Below, in pieces: positions 15,625 through 24,070 of a stretch of 42,905 nt of DNA. The notes below the pieces were generated by a model, which saw only the letters and a list, made by a program, of their open reading frames with translations, ran no database searches and was not told the origin of the DNA. Source of the DNA: Oscillospiraceae bacterium (GTDB taxonomy: Bacteria; Bacillota; Clostridia; UMGS1810). A program made the translations under genes and the position numbers. The stretch spans positions 1-42,905 of the forward strand of contig SVJU01000017.1 in the NCBI GenBank assembly GCA_015068825.1. Direction: 5' to 3'. Positions within the stretch are counted from its first letter, which is position 1; each line of letters starts with the position of its first letter.

Positions 15625-18264
15625 TTATTTAATCTGAGATGCGATAATTTCCAAAGCTTTTTTGATTGCATTATCAATACCAGCTTTGTCTTTACCGCCT
15701 GCCTGTGCAAAATCAGGACGTCCGCCGCCTCTGCCACCAACTAAAACAGCTGCTTCTTTAACAATATTTCCACAGTGAACACCTTTTTCAACAACATCTT
15801 TTGTTGCAGTAACAAAAATTGTAACTTTATCGTCAGATGAAGAAACAAGAACTGCTACACCGCTTTGCAATTTATCTTTAATGCCGTCTCCCATTGTTCT
15901 TAAAGCATCAATTTCTGTATTTTCAAGTTTTGCAGTTGCAACTTTAACACCGTTTACTTCACTTGCATTATTTATTACATCATCAACACCGCTTTTTGCA
16001 GCTTCATTTTTAAGCTTTGTAAGCTCTCCTTTTACTGCCTTTAATTCCTCTGCAAGTGATTCCGCCTTCTGAGCAATATCATTTGCATTGGCTTTAAGAA
16101 CATTTGCAGTGTCATTTATTATTTTTTCTTTTTCATTTAATACTTTCAAAACTCCAAGGCCTGTTGTAGCCTCAATTCTTCTTGTACCTGCTGCAATACC
16201 TGATTCAGAAAGAATTTTAAATATTCCTACATTTGATGTATTTGATACATGAGTACCACCGCAAAATTCAACACTGAAATCGCCCATTGTAACTACACGT
16301 ACAACATCGCCGTATTTTTCGCCAAACAGAGCCATTGCACCAAGCTTTTTAGCTTCTTCAAGAGGCATTTCTTTACATTCAACAGTTAAAGCCTCAAATA
16401 TCTTTTCATTTACAATTTTTTCTACTTCTTCAAGCTGTGATGGTGTTACAGCTTCATAGTGAGAAAAGTCGAAACGAAGTCTTTCATCATTTACAAAAGA
16501 GCCTGCCTGTTCAACATGGTCACCAACAACCATTCTCAATGCTTTTTGTAAGATATGTGTTGCAGAGTGATTAGCCTGAATATTTTTTCTTCTTGATGCA
16601 TCAACTTTGCAGTGGCAAGCTTCATTTACTTCAATACTTCCGCTTTCAACAAAGCAAGCAAGAATAATTCTTCCGTCACGCATCTTCTTAGCATCTGCAA
16701 CAACTATTTTTGCATTGTCGGTAGTAATTACACCTGTATCTCCTACCTGACCGCCGCCTTCGCCATAGAAAGGTGTTTTTGATACAACAAGTGTAACATT
16801 CATTCCTTCTTCGGCGTTGTTATGAAAATCATTGTCATAGAAAATTCCTGTGATTTTGCTATCGCACTCTAATGTTTCATATCCAACAAATTCACCTTTT
16901 TCAACATTCTGGAATTTTTCGAGCATTTCGTCTTTCCAGCCTAAAACATCAGCATTTTTTATGGCATCACGAGAACGTGTTCTTTGAATTTCAACATTTT
17001 TTTCAAAGCCTTCAACATCAACACCGATACCTTTTTCTTCAAGAATTTCAACTGTCAAGTCAATCGGGAATCCATAAGTATCAGATAGTTTAAATGCGTT
17101 TTCTCCAGAAAGAATGTTTTTGCCTTCTTTTTTAAGTTCGTTGACATAACCATCAAGTATAGCCATACCTTCGTCAACTGTTCTGTTAAAGCTTATTTCT
17201 TCAAGTTCAATTGTTTTCTTTATATAATCTTTTTTAGCTACAAGTTCAGGATAAGCATTTTTGTTTTCTTCTATAACAGTTTCACAAACTTTATAAAGGA
17301 AAGGCTCATTTATTCCCAATAATTTTCCATGACGGGCTGCACGTCTTAAAAGTCTTTTTAAAACATAGCCTCTTCCTTCATTGGCAATTTTAACACCATC
17401 ACCAATCATAAAGGTTGTACTTCTTATATGGTCTGTTATAACACGAAGAGAAACGTCACTTTGTTCACCTTCGCCATATTTAACAGAAGCAAATTCAGAA
17501 ACCTTCGCCATAATATTTCTTACTGTGTCAACCTCAAAAAGATTCTGAACACCCTGCATTATGCACGCAATTCTTTCAAGTCCCATACCTGTATCAATGT
17601 TAGGATGAGCAAGACGGTTATAATTTCCATTTTCGTCTTTATCAAACTGTGTAAACACAAGATTCCAGAACTCTACAAATCTGTCACATTCGCAGCCAAC
17701 CTTACAATCAGGTTTTCCACATCCTGCTTCTTCTCCTCTGTCAAAATAAAGTTCTGAACAAGGACCGCAAGGACCCTGACCGATTTCCCAGAAGTTATCT
17801 TCTTTACCCATTCTTACTATTCTGTCAGGAGAAACACCAACTTTTTTTGTCCAGATTTCAAAAGCTTCATCATCTTCTTCGTAAATAGACACCCAAAGTC
17901 TGTCAACGGGAAGCTTTAACACTTCTGTACAAAATTCCCAAGCCCAGCTTGTAGCATCATTTTTGAAATAATCTCCAAAAGAAAAGTTTCCGAGCATTTC
18001 AAAATATGTACCATGACGAGCTGTTTTTCCAACTCTTTCAATATCAGGAGTTCTGATACATTTCTGGCAGGTTGTAACTCTTTTTCTTGGAGGTGTTTCC
18101 TGTCCTGTAAAATATGGCTTTAACGGTGCCATACCTGCATTTATCAAAAGCAAGCTTTTATCGTTCTGTGGAACTAAAGAAAAGCTTGGAAGTCTTAAAT
18201 GACCTTTGCTTTCAAAAAAAGATAAATACTTTTCTCTGATTTCATTTAAACCTAATTTTTCCAT
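15625..18264 (-). CDS. alaS: Alanine--tRNA ligase
   Basis: 879 residues; charges tRNA-Ala. I choose the ATG at 18264, which has GAGGG 8 nt upstream; an in-frame TTG at 18279 overlaps that site. The class II catalytic core fills the N-terminal half (Gly-Met-Ala-Pro-Leu-Lys-Pro-Tyr-Phe near residue 40, Cys-Gly-Pro-Cys-Ser-Glu near residue 165). The editing domain carries the zinc ligands His-Ser-Ala-Thr-His and Cys-Gly-Gly-Thr-His. The C-Ala domain ends with Gly-Gly-Arg-Gly-Gly-Gly-Arg-Pro-Asp-Phe-Ala-Gln-Ala-Gly. Length and order are standard. The leader is short, with no room for a T-box. First gene of an alaS-HIT operon. Confidence 0.97.
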   Translation of the reverse strand: MEKLGLNEIREKYLSFFESKGHLRLPSFSLVPQNDKSLLLINAGMAPLKPYFTGQETPPRKRVTTCQKCIRTPDIERVGKTARHGTYFEMLGNFSFGDYFKNDATSWAWEFCTEVLKLPVDRLWVSIYEEDDEAFEIWTKKVGVSPDRIVRMGKEDNFWEIGQGPCGPCSELYFDRGEEAGCGKPDCKVGCECDRFVEFWNLVFTQFDKDENGNYNRLAHPNIDTGMGLERIACIMQGVQNLFEVDTVRNIMAKVSEFASVKYGEGEQSDVSLRVITDHIRSTTFMIGDGVKIANEGRGYVLKRLLRRAARHGKLLGINEPFLYKVCETVIEENKNAYPELVAKKDYIKKTIELEEISFNRTVDEGMAILDGYVNELKKEGKNILSGENAFKLSDTYGFPIDLTVEILEEKGIGVDVEGFEKNVEIQRTRSRDAIKNADVLGWKDEMLEKFQNVEKGEFVGYETLECDSKITGIFYDNDFHNNAEEGMNVTLVVSKTPFYGEGGGQVGDTGVITTDNAKIVVADAKKMRDGRIILACFVESGSIEVNEACHCKVDASRRKNIQANHSATHILQKALRMVVGDHVEQAGSFVNDERLRFDFSHYEAVTPSQLEEVEKIVNEKIFEALTVECKEMPLEEAKKLGAMALFGEKYGDVVRVVTMGDFSVEFCGGTHVSNTSNVGIFKILSESGIAAGTRRIEATTGLGVLKVLNEKEKIINDTANVLKANANDIAQKAESLAEELKAVKGELTKLKNEAAKSGVDDVINNASEVNGVKVATAKLENTEIDALRTMGDGIKDKLQSGVAVLVSSSDDKVTIFVTATKDVVEKGVHCGNIVKEAAVLVGGRGGGRPDFAQAGGKDKAGIDNAIKKALEIIASQIK

Positions 18265-18301
18265 AAGTAAATCCCTCAAATCAAAAATAAACTATTCTAT
18301 T

Positions 18302-18331
18302 ATAATATAATAAAACAACCATTTTTGTCAA
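18302..18331 (-). promoter_or_regulatory. Promoter of alaS
   Basis: Minus strand: TTGACA (18326-18331) and, 18 bp on, TATTAT (18302-18307); overlapping AT hexamers one or two bases away could also serve as -10. Confidence 0.65.
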
Positions 18332-18380
18332 CCTTATAATTAACAAAACATTCAATATTTTCTTTATTTTGAGTTTTTCA

Positions 18381-18408
18381 TTGACAAGTAAGTTTAAAAT
18401 GTTATAAT
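18381..18408 (+). promoter_or_regulatory. Promoter of the substrate-binding lipoprotein gene
   Basis: TTGACA (18381-18386), 16-bp spacer, TATAAT (18403-18408), divergent from the alaS promoter. Confidence 0.75.
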
Positions 18409-18440
18409 ATATAGAAGATAAGAAAGGATTGATTAGACTT

Positions 18441-19595
18441 ATGAAAAAACTTTTAAGCATAATTTTGATATTTGTAATTTTGTTTTCTTTATCAGCTTGT
18501 TCAAAAACACCAACAAATACCGAAAATGTATTTCAGACAAAAAAAATTGATGTAGTTTTATATGATGAAAACGAATATGATGTAGCAATAAAGAATAAAT
18601 TTATAGAAACACTTGATTCGCTTTTTACAGAAGAAAAATTAACATACAATGTATTAAATGCCAAAGGAAATGACAAAACGCTTGAAAGCATTATCTCAAG
18701 CATAAAATTAGACGAAACAATCTTGGTTGCACCAATCGGCAAAGAGGCATCAAGTGCTGTAAACAAAGCATTTAACGGTCAAATCCCAATTTTCTTTGCA
18801 AATATAAACAATCCTGTTTTAATGGGGCTTATGTCAGACAAAACCACTCCTTCAACAACAACAGGTGTTATAAGCGAAGTTCCTGCCAACTACATTTTTA
18901 ATAATTTCACAAATTCAATCGGTGACAAACCTGTTGGTCATATAGGTGTTATTTTCAACACAAGTGAAATTGTTCCAATGGAAACCGTAAACGCTTTTAA
19001 ATCATATCTTGATTTAAACAATTATTATTATACTGAGTCAGTTGTTGCTACCCCTCTTGAAGCCCAGCAATCTGCATCAAAAATGCTTTATAAAGCCGCT
19101 TCAGGAAGCAGCGTTACCGGTGAACAAAATACAATAAGTAACATATCAAAAAAATACGAAAACCGCGCTGACGGTGTAAATTTACTTTTTCTTTCAAGTG
19201 ATAAAATCATTAAACAGGCCGCTGCCGGAATTGCAGAAGTTTTAGAAGATTCTGATTATTATGTTTATGCCGCATCGGAAGAAAGTGTTGTAGGTAAAAA
19301 TTTTATTTCATTAAAACCTACTGCTGATTCAATCGGTGAAACGCTTGCACAAATGGTTAACAAATATTTTACCGGCACCTCAATTTCTTCACTTCCGTGC
19401 CAGACTGCATCAGTTTTTGAGGAAATAAAATACGAAAAACAAAAATCAGACGACACATCTGACGATACTTTGGATGAGAAATCAAGCAACAGTGCTAATG
19501 AAGCAGAAACAGCACAAGAAAGCGAAGAAACTGATTCTTCAGAAACTTCCGAACAGACTTCAGATAATGAAGAAAATAATGATAGCGAAGAATAA
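18441..19595 (+). CDS. ABC transporter substrate-binding lipoprotein (ABC_sub_bind family)
   Basis: 384 residues from the ATG at 18441; the in-frame TTG at 18429 touches the AAAGGA site. The N-terminus is a lipoprotein signal with lipobox Leu-Ser-Ala-Cys, so the mature protein is membrane-anchored at about Cys20. The body has the two-lobed fold of the ABC_sub_bind (PF04392, TrpX-like) family: Val-Val-Leu-Tyr-Asp-Glu-Asn near residue 38, Ala-Pro-Ile-Gly-Lys-Glu-Ala, Ile-Pro-Ile-Phe-Phe-Ala-Asn, Thr-Gly-Val-Ile-Ser-Glu, Ile-Gly-Val-Ile-Phe-Asn. The last 55 residues are a low-complexity acidic Ser/Glu/Asp/Thr tail. Family members usually sit with a permease and ATPase gene; neither is nearby, so this is an orphan. 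Ligand unknown. Confidence 0.82.
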   Translation: MKKLLSIILIFVILFSLSACSKTPTNTENVFQTKKIDVVLYDENEYDVAIKNKFIETLDSLFTEEKLTYNVLNAKGNDKTLESIISSIKLDETILVAPIGKEASSAVNKAFNGQIPIFFANINNPVLMGLMSDKTTPSTTTGVISEVPANYIFNNFTNSIGDKPVGHIGVIFNTSEIVPMETVNAFKSYLDLNNYYYTESVVATPLEAQQSASKMLYKAASGSSVTGEQNTISNISKKYENRADGVNLLFLSSDKIIKQAAAGIAEVLEDSDYYVYAASEESVVGKNFISLKPTADSIGETLAQMVNKYFTGTSISSLPCQTASVFEEIKYEKQKSDDTSDDTLDEKSSNSANEAETAQESEETDSSETSEQTSDNEENNDSEE

Positions 19596-19604
19596 TAAAC
19601 CTTC

Positions 19605-19633
19605 AGGGCGATTGATTTAACACCTTTCGCCCT
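19605..19633 (+). terminator. Terminator after the lipoprotein gene
   Basis: Stem AGGGCGA (19605-19611) / TCGCCCT (19627-19633), loop of 15, followed by TATTTTATTT. It lies in the leader of uppP, which starts 30 bp later. Confidence 0.65.
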
Positions 19634-19662
19634 TATTTTATTTGAAAGGATTTTTAAAAATT

Positions 19663-20490
19663 ATGAATCTTTTAAATTTTATGATAGCAGTTATTTATGG
19701 AATAATACAAGGTATAACCGAATGGCTTCCAATAAGCAGTACAGGGCATCTTATTCTCGCAAATGAAATACCATTTTTAAACATTAACAATGTTAATGGC
19801 ATATCGGAAGGCTTTTTTGATATGTTTTTGGTAGTAATTCAGCTTGCATCAATTCTCGCAGTAATTTTAATCTATTTTAAAAAGTTAAATCCGCTATCAA
19901 AAGCGGGATTAAAAAAAGATACCCTCTCACTATGGTACAAGGTAATAGTCGGTGTTATTCCTGCGGCGGTTATTGGTCTTTTATTCGACGACTTTATCGA
20001 AGAGAAAATGAACAATGCCTATGTTGTTGCAACAACACTTATTATTTATGGAATATTCTTTATAATAATTGAAAGCAGAAACAAAAAATCAAGTATCAAC
20101 AACATTGATTCCCTTTCGTACAAAACTGCTTTTTTAATAGGTGTTTTTCAAATTCTTGCACTTATTCCTGGCACATCAAGATCAGGTTCGACAATTTTAG
20201 GCGCAACGCTACTTGGAACATCAAGAGTTGTTGCTGCAGAGTTTTCTTTCTTTCTTGCAATACCAGTCATGTTTGGCGCAAGCTTTTTAAAGCTTTTAAA
20301 ATACGGCTTTACATTTACTCAGGTTGAAATATTTATTCTTGCAGTTGGATTTATAACATCTTTTGTGGTATCACTCTTTGCAATAAAATTCCTTGTAAGT
20401 TACATTAAAAAACACAGTTTTAAATCATTTGGTTATTACAGGATTATTCTTGGTATAATAGTTCTGATATACTTTTTAACAGTTATTTAA
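19663..20490 (+). CDS. uppP: Undecaprenyl-diphosphate phosphatase
   Basis: 275 residues, polytopic membrane protein that recycles undecaprenyl diphosphate to the monophosphate carrier for peptidoglycan and wall-polymer synthesis; gives bacitracin tolerance in other species. The signature motifs are both present: Gly-Ile-Ile-Gln-Gly-Ile-Thr-Glu-Trp-Leu-Pro-Ile-Ser-Ser-Thr-Gly-His near residue 13, and Ile-Pro-Gly-Thr-Ser-Arg-Ser-Gly near residue 170. About seven or eight hydrophobic spans are visible. The start is the ATG at 19663 with AAAGGA upstream; an earlier in-frame TTG overlaps the ribosome site. No separate promoter is evident, so it may depend on read-through of the preceding hairpin. 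Confidence 0.93.
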   Translation: MNLLNFMIAVIYGIIQGITEWLPISSTGHLILANEIPFLNINNVNGISEGFFDMFLVVIQLASILAVILIYFKKLNPLSKAGLKKDTLSLWYKVIVGVIPAAVIGLLFDDFIEEKMNNAYVVATTLIIYGIFFIIIESRNKKSSINNIDSLSYKTAFLIGVFQILALIPGTSRSGSTILGATLLGTSRVVAAEFSFFLAIPVMFGASFLKLLKYGFTFTQVEIFILAVGFITSFVVSLFAIKFLVSYIKKHSFKSFGYYRIILGIIVLIYFLTVI

Positions 20491-20503
20491 ATTTTCAAAA
20501 AGT

Positions 20504-20536
20504 AAATCCCTGAAAGTTTTTAGCTTTCAGGGATTT
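20504..20536. terminator. Bidirectional terminator
   Basis: Perfect 13-bp stem AAATCCCTGAAAG / CTTTCAGGGATTT with a 7-nt loop, between the convergent uppP and lyase genes. Confidence 0.9.
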
Positions 20537-20538
20537 TT

Positions 20539-21429
20539 TTATATTCTTTCAATCATTCTGTTATAAAGAGTTTTAAGTTCAACCTTTTCTGATTCTGTAA
20601 GTGATGTGCACGGTTTTCTTATTGTATCACTCTTTATAATACCGAGCTCTTTTAACATATATTTTTCGCATGCTATATAAAATTCAAGCGACTGGTCTTC
20701 GTACCATGTAAGTGGTAATAATTTTTCGAACATATCTCTTGCTTTGTCTAATTCGTTATTGTTAAAATACTTGGTCATCTGATTAAATTCGCCACAAAGA
20801 AGAACTCCTGGCATAATACCGGTTGCGCCGTTTAAAAATGCATCTATGGCAAAAATTCCGCCGTTACCGCTATAACATTTTAATTTGCCATTAGTCTTTT
20901 CTACAATAGCTTTCATTTTTCTCATTGGAATTGGACATTCAACTTTGATATAATCAAACTGTTTAATATCGTTAAATGCCGAAATAAGCATATCAAGACT
21001 CATTGTAACACCTGTTGAACGAGGGTTGTCCTGAATCATTACAGGTAAATCAACTGCTTCTGCAATGGTTTTAAAATATTCAACCAATGCATCTCCCTGT
21101 GGTGTTGAAAGTGCAGGTGGATACAAAATAAGTCCATCAGCACCTGCTTTTTTTGCGCATTTTCCAAGTTCAATACAATCTGCAACAGAATTTTCAACAA
21201 TTCCTATAAGAGTTTCTACCCTTTTGTCGACATCTTTTAAAAATGCTTTTATTGTATCTAATTTTTCATAAAACGATAATTTATAAGGCTCACTGTTAAA
21301 AGCAAAAAGGCAAATACTTTCACAGCCCTTATCAATTATAAAATCAACTATATTTTTAAGACCATCAAAGTCTATTGAATAATCCTCATTAAAAGGAACA
21401 TTCACAACAGGACATACTCCGTTATACAT
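20539..21429 (-). CDS. Divergent DHDPS/NAL-family lyase-like protein
   Basis: 296 residues with the (beta/alpha)8 fold and length of the dihydrodipicolinate synthase/N-acetylneuraminate lyase superfamily. A lysine in Tyr-Ile-Lys-Val-Glu near residue 165 fits the Schiff-base position. Two signatures are altered: the Gly-Thr-Thr-Gly-Glu phosphate/carboxylate loop is replaced by Ala-Phe-Asn-Ser-Glu near residue 43, and the Tyr-Asn-x-Pro tyrosine is replaced by Gln in Ile-Gln-Asp-Asn-Pro near residue 135. So the chemistry may differ from a normal aldolase (dehydratase or other keto-acid lyase). Last gene of a five-gene operon; 21 bp after the SDR with AAGGAG upstream of the ATG. A second, canonical family member is the first gene. 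Confidence 0.82.
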   Translation of the reverse strand: MYNGVCPVVNVPFNEDYSIDFDGLKNIVDFIIDKGCESICLFAFNSEPYKLSFYEKLDTIKAFLKDVDKRVETLIGIVENSVADCIELGKCAKKAGADGLILYPPALSTPQGDALVEYFKTIAEAVDLPVMIQDNPRSTGVTMSLDMLISAFNDIKQFDYIKVECPIPMRKMKAIVEKTNGKLKCYSGNGGIFAIDAFLNGATGIMPGVLLCGEFNQMTKYFNNNELDKARDMFEKLLPLTWYEDQSLEFYIACEKYMLKELGIIKSDTIRKPCTSLTESEKVELKTLYNRMIERI

Positions 21430-21450
21430 TTTATTATCACTCCTTAAATT

Positions 21451-22209
21451 TTAGAAAACTGTTTTTCCACCGTCAATTACAATCTCTGCACCCGTTGTAT
21501 AAGATGCCTCATCAGATGCAAGCATTACTACCGCACCAGCAATATCATCGGCTTTACCTATTCTTCCAAGAGGAATACCATCTACACAGTTTTTATAATA
21601 ATCAGGATCGCTTAATACATCATCGTTAAAATCTGTATGTATGCTTCCGGGAAGAACAGTATTCGCTGTTATGCCATAAGGTGCAAGCTCAAGTGCAAGA
21701 CCTTTTGTAAGCATACCAATAGCTGCTTTTGATACACAGTAATGAACACGGTTAGGTGCTGTTTCAAGCTGTGATATGGAAGAAATATTTATAATTCTTC
21801 CCCATTTTTTATCCATCATAAGCTTAGCTGCATTCTGACTGCACAAAAAATATCCTCGTGCGTTTGTTTCCATAATTTTATCCCATTCATCTACTGATAT
21901 TTCCATAAATGGTGTACGGTAAAGAATAGCTGCATTATTAACCATAATATCAATATAACCAAACTTATCTTTGATTTGTTTGAACATATTTTCTATCTGA
22001 CTTACATCCGAAGTATCGCAAAAAACTGTATAAGCTTTTCTGCCAAGCTTTTCAATCTCCAAAGCAGTTTCCTTAAGCGCATCACTATTACTTCTTCCGT
22101 GAACAATAACATCACAGCCTGCCATTGCAAGTTTAATTGCAATAGCTTTGCCTATTCCTCTGCTTGAGCCTGTTACTAAAGCAAGTTTTCCGTTTAAATC
22201 AAACATCAT
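21451..22209 (-). CDS. Short-chain dehydrogenase/reductase (SDR)
   Basis: 252 residues, classical SDR. Cofactor motif Thr-Gly-Ser-Ser-Arg-Gly-Ile-Gly near residue 14, Asn-Asn-Ala-Ala near residue 90, catalytic Ser in Asn-Ile-Ser-Ser-Ile-Ser near residue 143 and Tyr-Cys-Val-Ser-Lys near residue 157; the C-terminal Ile-Asp-Gly-Gly is typical. The His-Gly-Arg-Ser after the second strand may favour NADP, but this is uncertain. The start ATG at 22209 overlaps the stop of the upstream gene (ATGA), implying translational coupling; GAGGTGAT is the ribosome site. In this operon it plausibly oxidises a sugar or reduces a keto-sugar acid. Confidence 0.9.
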   Translation of the reverse strand: MMFDLNGKLALVTGSSRGIGKAIAIKLAMAGCDVIVHGRSNSDALKETALEIEKLGRKAYTVFCDTSDVSQIENMFKQIKDKFGYIDIMVNNAAILYRTPFMEISVDEWDKIMETNARGYFLCSQNAAKLMMDKKWGRIINISSISQLETAPNRVHYCVSKAAIGMLTKGLALELAPYGITANTVLPGSIHTDFNDDVLSDPDYYKNCVDGIPLGRIGKADDIAGAVVMLASDEASYTTGAEIVIDGGKTVF

Positions 22210-22901
22210 ATCACCTCATTAAAATCGTGACTTGTAACTATTTTTCCTTTGTATTCAAGATATTCTTCCAAAAGCTTATCTGATACTTCTCTGTTTACAG
22301 TAAATCCTGCAGGAATTTTTTTGTTTAGATTATCGTGAACAAAAATTGTATCACCAACAAACAAAGTATCACCCACTTCGACAGACATACTGCCGTTTGT
22401 GTGACCGCCACGCTTTTTAAGTTTTATGTCACCAACCATTAATTCATCATCAAAAGTAACAACTTTTTTGTCTTTTAAAAATTCTTTTGATTCTGCAAGA
22501 AATTCTTTTAAATGATTTTCTTCACTATAAAACATATCATATTCCGTTTTTGTCATATAAAATACAGCATTTTTAAAATATTTTGCACCTGATATATGGT
22601 CGTAATGTGCATGAGTAATAAATACTTTTGTGATTTTATCACAATCAACACCAATTAAATCAAGATTTTCTTTTATAGCGTGTTCATCGTCATATCTTGC
22701 CCAGTCATCAACGCTTGATTTTGTTTTATTGGCAACATCAATATCTTCAATACCTGTATCTATTAAATAGTATTCATCGCCCTTGTTAAGAAGAAAAGCA
22801 TGACAGCCTATTTTTGTTACTTCTTCAAAAAGTCCATTTTTATAAATAACACTGTTCGCACACTCAATATGTGCTGTTTTTAAAAGTTTAATATTATACA
22901 T
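22206..22901 (-). CDS. Metallo-beta-lactamase-fold hydrolase (lactonase-like)
   Basis: 231 residues. The zinc motif is His-Ala-His-Tyr-Asp-His near residue 97, followed by Gly-Gly-His-Thr-Asn-Gly-Ser near residue 168 and a final His in Thr-Ser-His-Asp-Phe near residue 225; Asp in Val-Gly-Asp-Thr-Ile bridges the metals. The domain arrangement is closest to the AHL-lactonase/glyoxalase II branch of the superfamily. It overlaps the upstream dehydratase gene by 8 bp and the downstream SDR by 4 bp, so its product is made together with them. Sugar-lactone hydrolysis would fit the operon; that assignment is inference and other esters are possible. Confidence 0.82.
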   Translation of the reverse strand: MYNIKLLKTAHIECANSVIYKNGLFEEVTKIGCHAFLLNKGDEYYLIDTGIEDIDVANKTKSSVDDWARYDDEHAIKENLDLIGVDCDKITKVFITHAHYDHISGAKYFKNAVFYMTKTEYDMFYSEENHLKEFLAESKEFLKDKKVVTFDDELMVGDIKLKKRGGHTNGSMSVEVGDTLFVGDTIFVHDNLNKKIPAGFTVNREVSDKLLEEYLEYKGKIVTSHDFNEVI

Positions 22902-24057
22902 TTTCTACTTTAAACCTCTGTTCTGTACCCGGTTTGTATGGGTATTTTTCTATTATATCGTCTGTTAAGTGAATTCCAAGACCTGGTTCGTCAGGAACAA
23001 TAATTTCGCCGTTTACCATTTTAATTGGCTGATTTAAAAGTTCTTCACGAAGCGGATTTGCAATCTGCTGGAATTCACAGATAAGTGCATTTGGAATTGC
23101 AGATAGTAAATGAAGATGTGCTGCAAATGATGCACCTGAACGGAATACATGAGGAGCAACTGTAATACCGTTTAATGCAGCATATTCAGCTGCTTTTTTA
23201 ACTTCACCGATACCACCTGCATGAGTTACATCAGGCTGAATGATATCAAGACATTTTTTATCAATAAGCTGTTTATATTCAAATATTGAACATCCGTTTT
23301 CACCACCTGCAATAGGTGTAGTACCACTTGCTTCTCTAACTTGTGCATAAACATCAAGTTCATCTGTTCTGCAAGGTTCTTCTATGAACATAAGTTTATA
23401 TTCTTCAAGTGCTTTAACAACCTGAATAGATTCTTTTGCAGACCATGCAAAAGGAACATAACCCTGTCCGCAGTCGATTGCCAAATCAAAATCATATCCC
23501 AAAGCATCTCTTAAAGCTTTTACTTTATCAACATCTCTTTTTGCGTTATATCCGCCTCTGATTTTAACTGCTGTAAAACCTCTTTCAAGATAGCTGTTAA
23601 CCTCTCTTATTAAAGAATCGTTAGGTTGTTCCATACCACCACTTGCATAAGTTCTTATTGCTTTTCTGAATTTTCCGCCAAGTAGTGAATGAACCGGTAC
23701 GCCAAGTGCTTTTCCTTTTAAATCCCAAAGTGCGTTTTCGATACCGCTGATAACACCCATAGCAATACCACGACGACCCCAGTTTGCACCAAGCTTATAC
23801 ATTTTGTCAAATAATACATTGATTTCAAATGGATCCTGACCGATTAAGGTGTTTGCAAGGAAGTTACAAATAGATTTTGCAGCTTCTGGAATATAGTGAC
23901 CTGTGCCCATTTCGCCAAGGCCATACATGCCTTCATCTGTCCACACTCTTACAAGTGATGTATGCCATACCTTTACTTCACCGCCAGACCATCCCCACTG
24001 TTCGTCAGGCTTGTACTCATAAGATAATAAAATTGGTTCTACTTTTGTAATTTTCAT
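22894..24057 (-). CDS. Enolase-superfamily sugar-acid dehydratase (mandelate racemase type)
   Basis: 387 residues. The N-terminal capping domain is followed by the modified TIM barrel. Catalytic features: Lys165-x-Arg167 on strand 2, metal ligands Asp195 (Asp-Cys-Gly-Gln), Glu226 (Ile-Glu-Glu-Pro) and Glu253 (Gly-Gly-Glu-Asn), and the Asp276/His303 general-base dyad (Gln-Pro-Asp, Ala-Pro-His). This places it in the mandelate racemase subgroup, whose members mostly dehydrate acid sugars to 2-keto-3-deoxy acids. Which sugar acid it uses cannot be told by eye (galactonate, rhamnonate, fuconate and others are all possible). It starts 13 bp after the canonical lyase gene with AAAGGAG upstream. It provides the central chemical step of the operon. 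Confidence 0.9.
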   Translation of the reverse strand: MKITKVEPILLSYEYKPDEQWGWSGGEVKVWHTSLVRVWTDEGMYGLGEMGTGHYIPEAAKSICNFLANTLIGQDPFEINVLFDKMYKLGANWGRRGIAMGVISGIENALWDLKGKALGVPVHSLLGGKFRKAIRTYASGGMEQPNDSLIREVNSYLERGFTAVKIRGGYNAKRDVDKVKALRDALGYDFDLAIDCGQGYVPFAWSAKESIQVVKALEEYKLMFIEEPCRTDELDVYAQVREASGTTPIAGGENGCSIFEYKQLIDKKCLDIIQPDVTHAGGIGEVKKAAEYAALNGITVAPHVFRSGASFAAHLHLLSAIPNALICEFQQIANPLREELLNQPIKMVNGEIIVPDEPGLGIHLTDDIIEKYPYKPGTEQRFKVENV

Positions 24058-24070
24058 TTTCTTTTCTCCT

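Noticed and set aside
18265-18440. T-box riboswitch before alaS
   Set aside because: The promoter lies only about 40-65 bp before the start, so the leader is far too short for a T-box.
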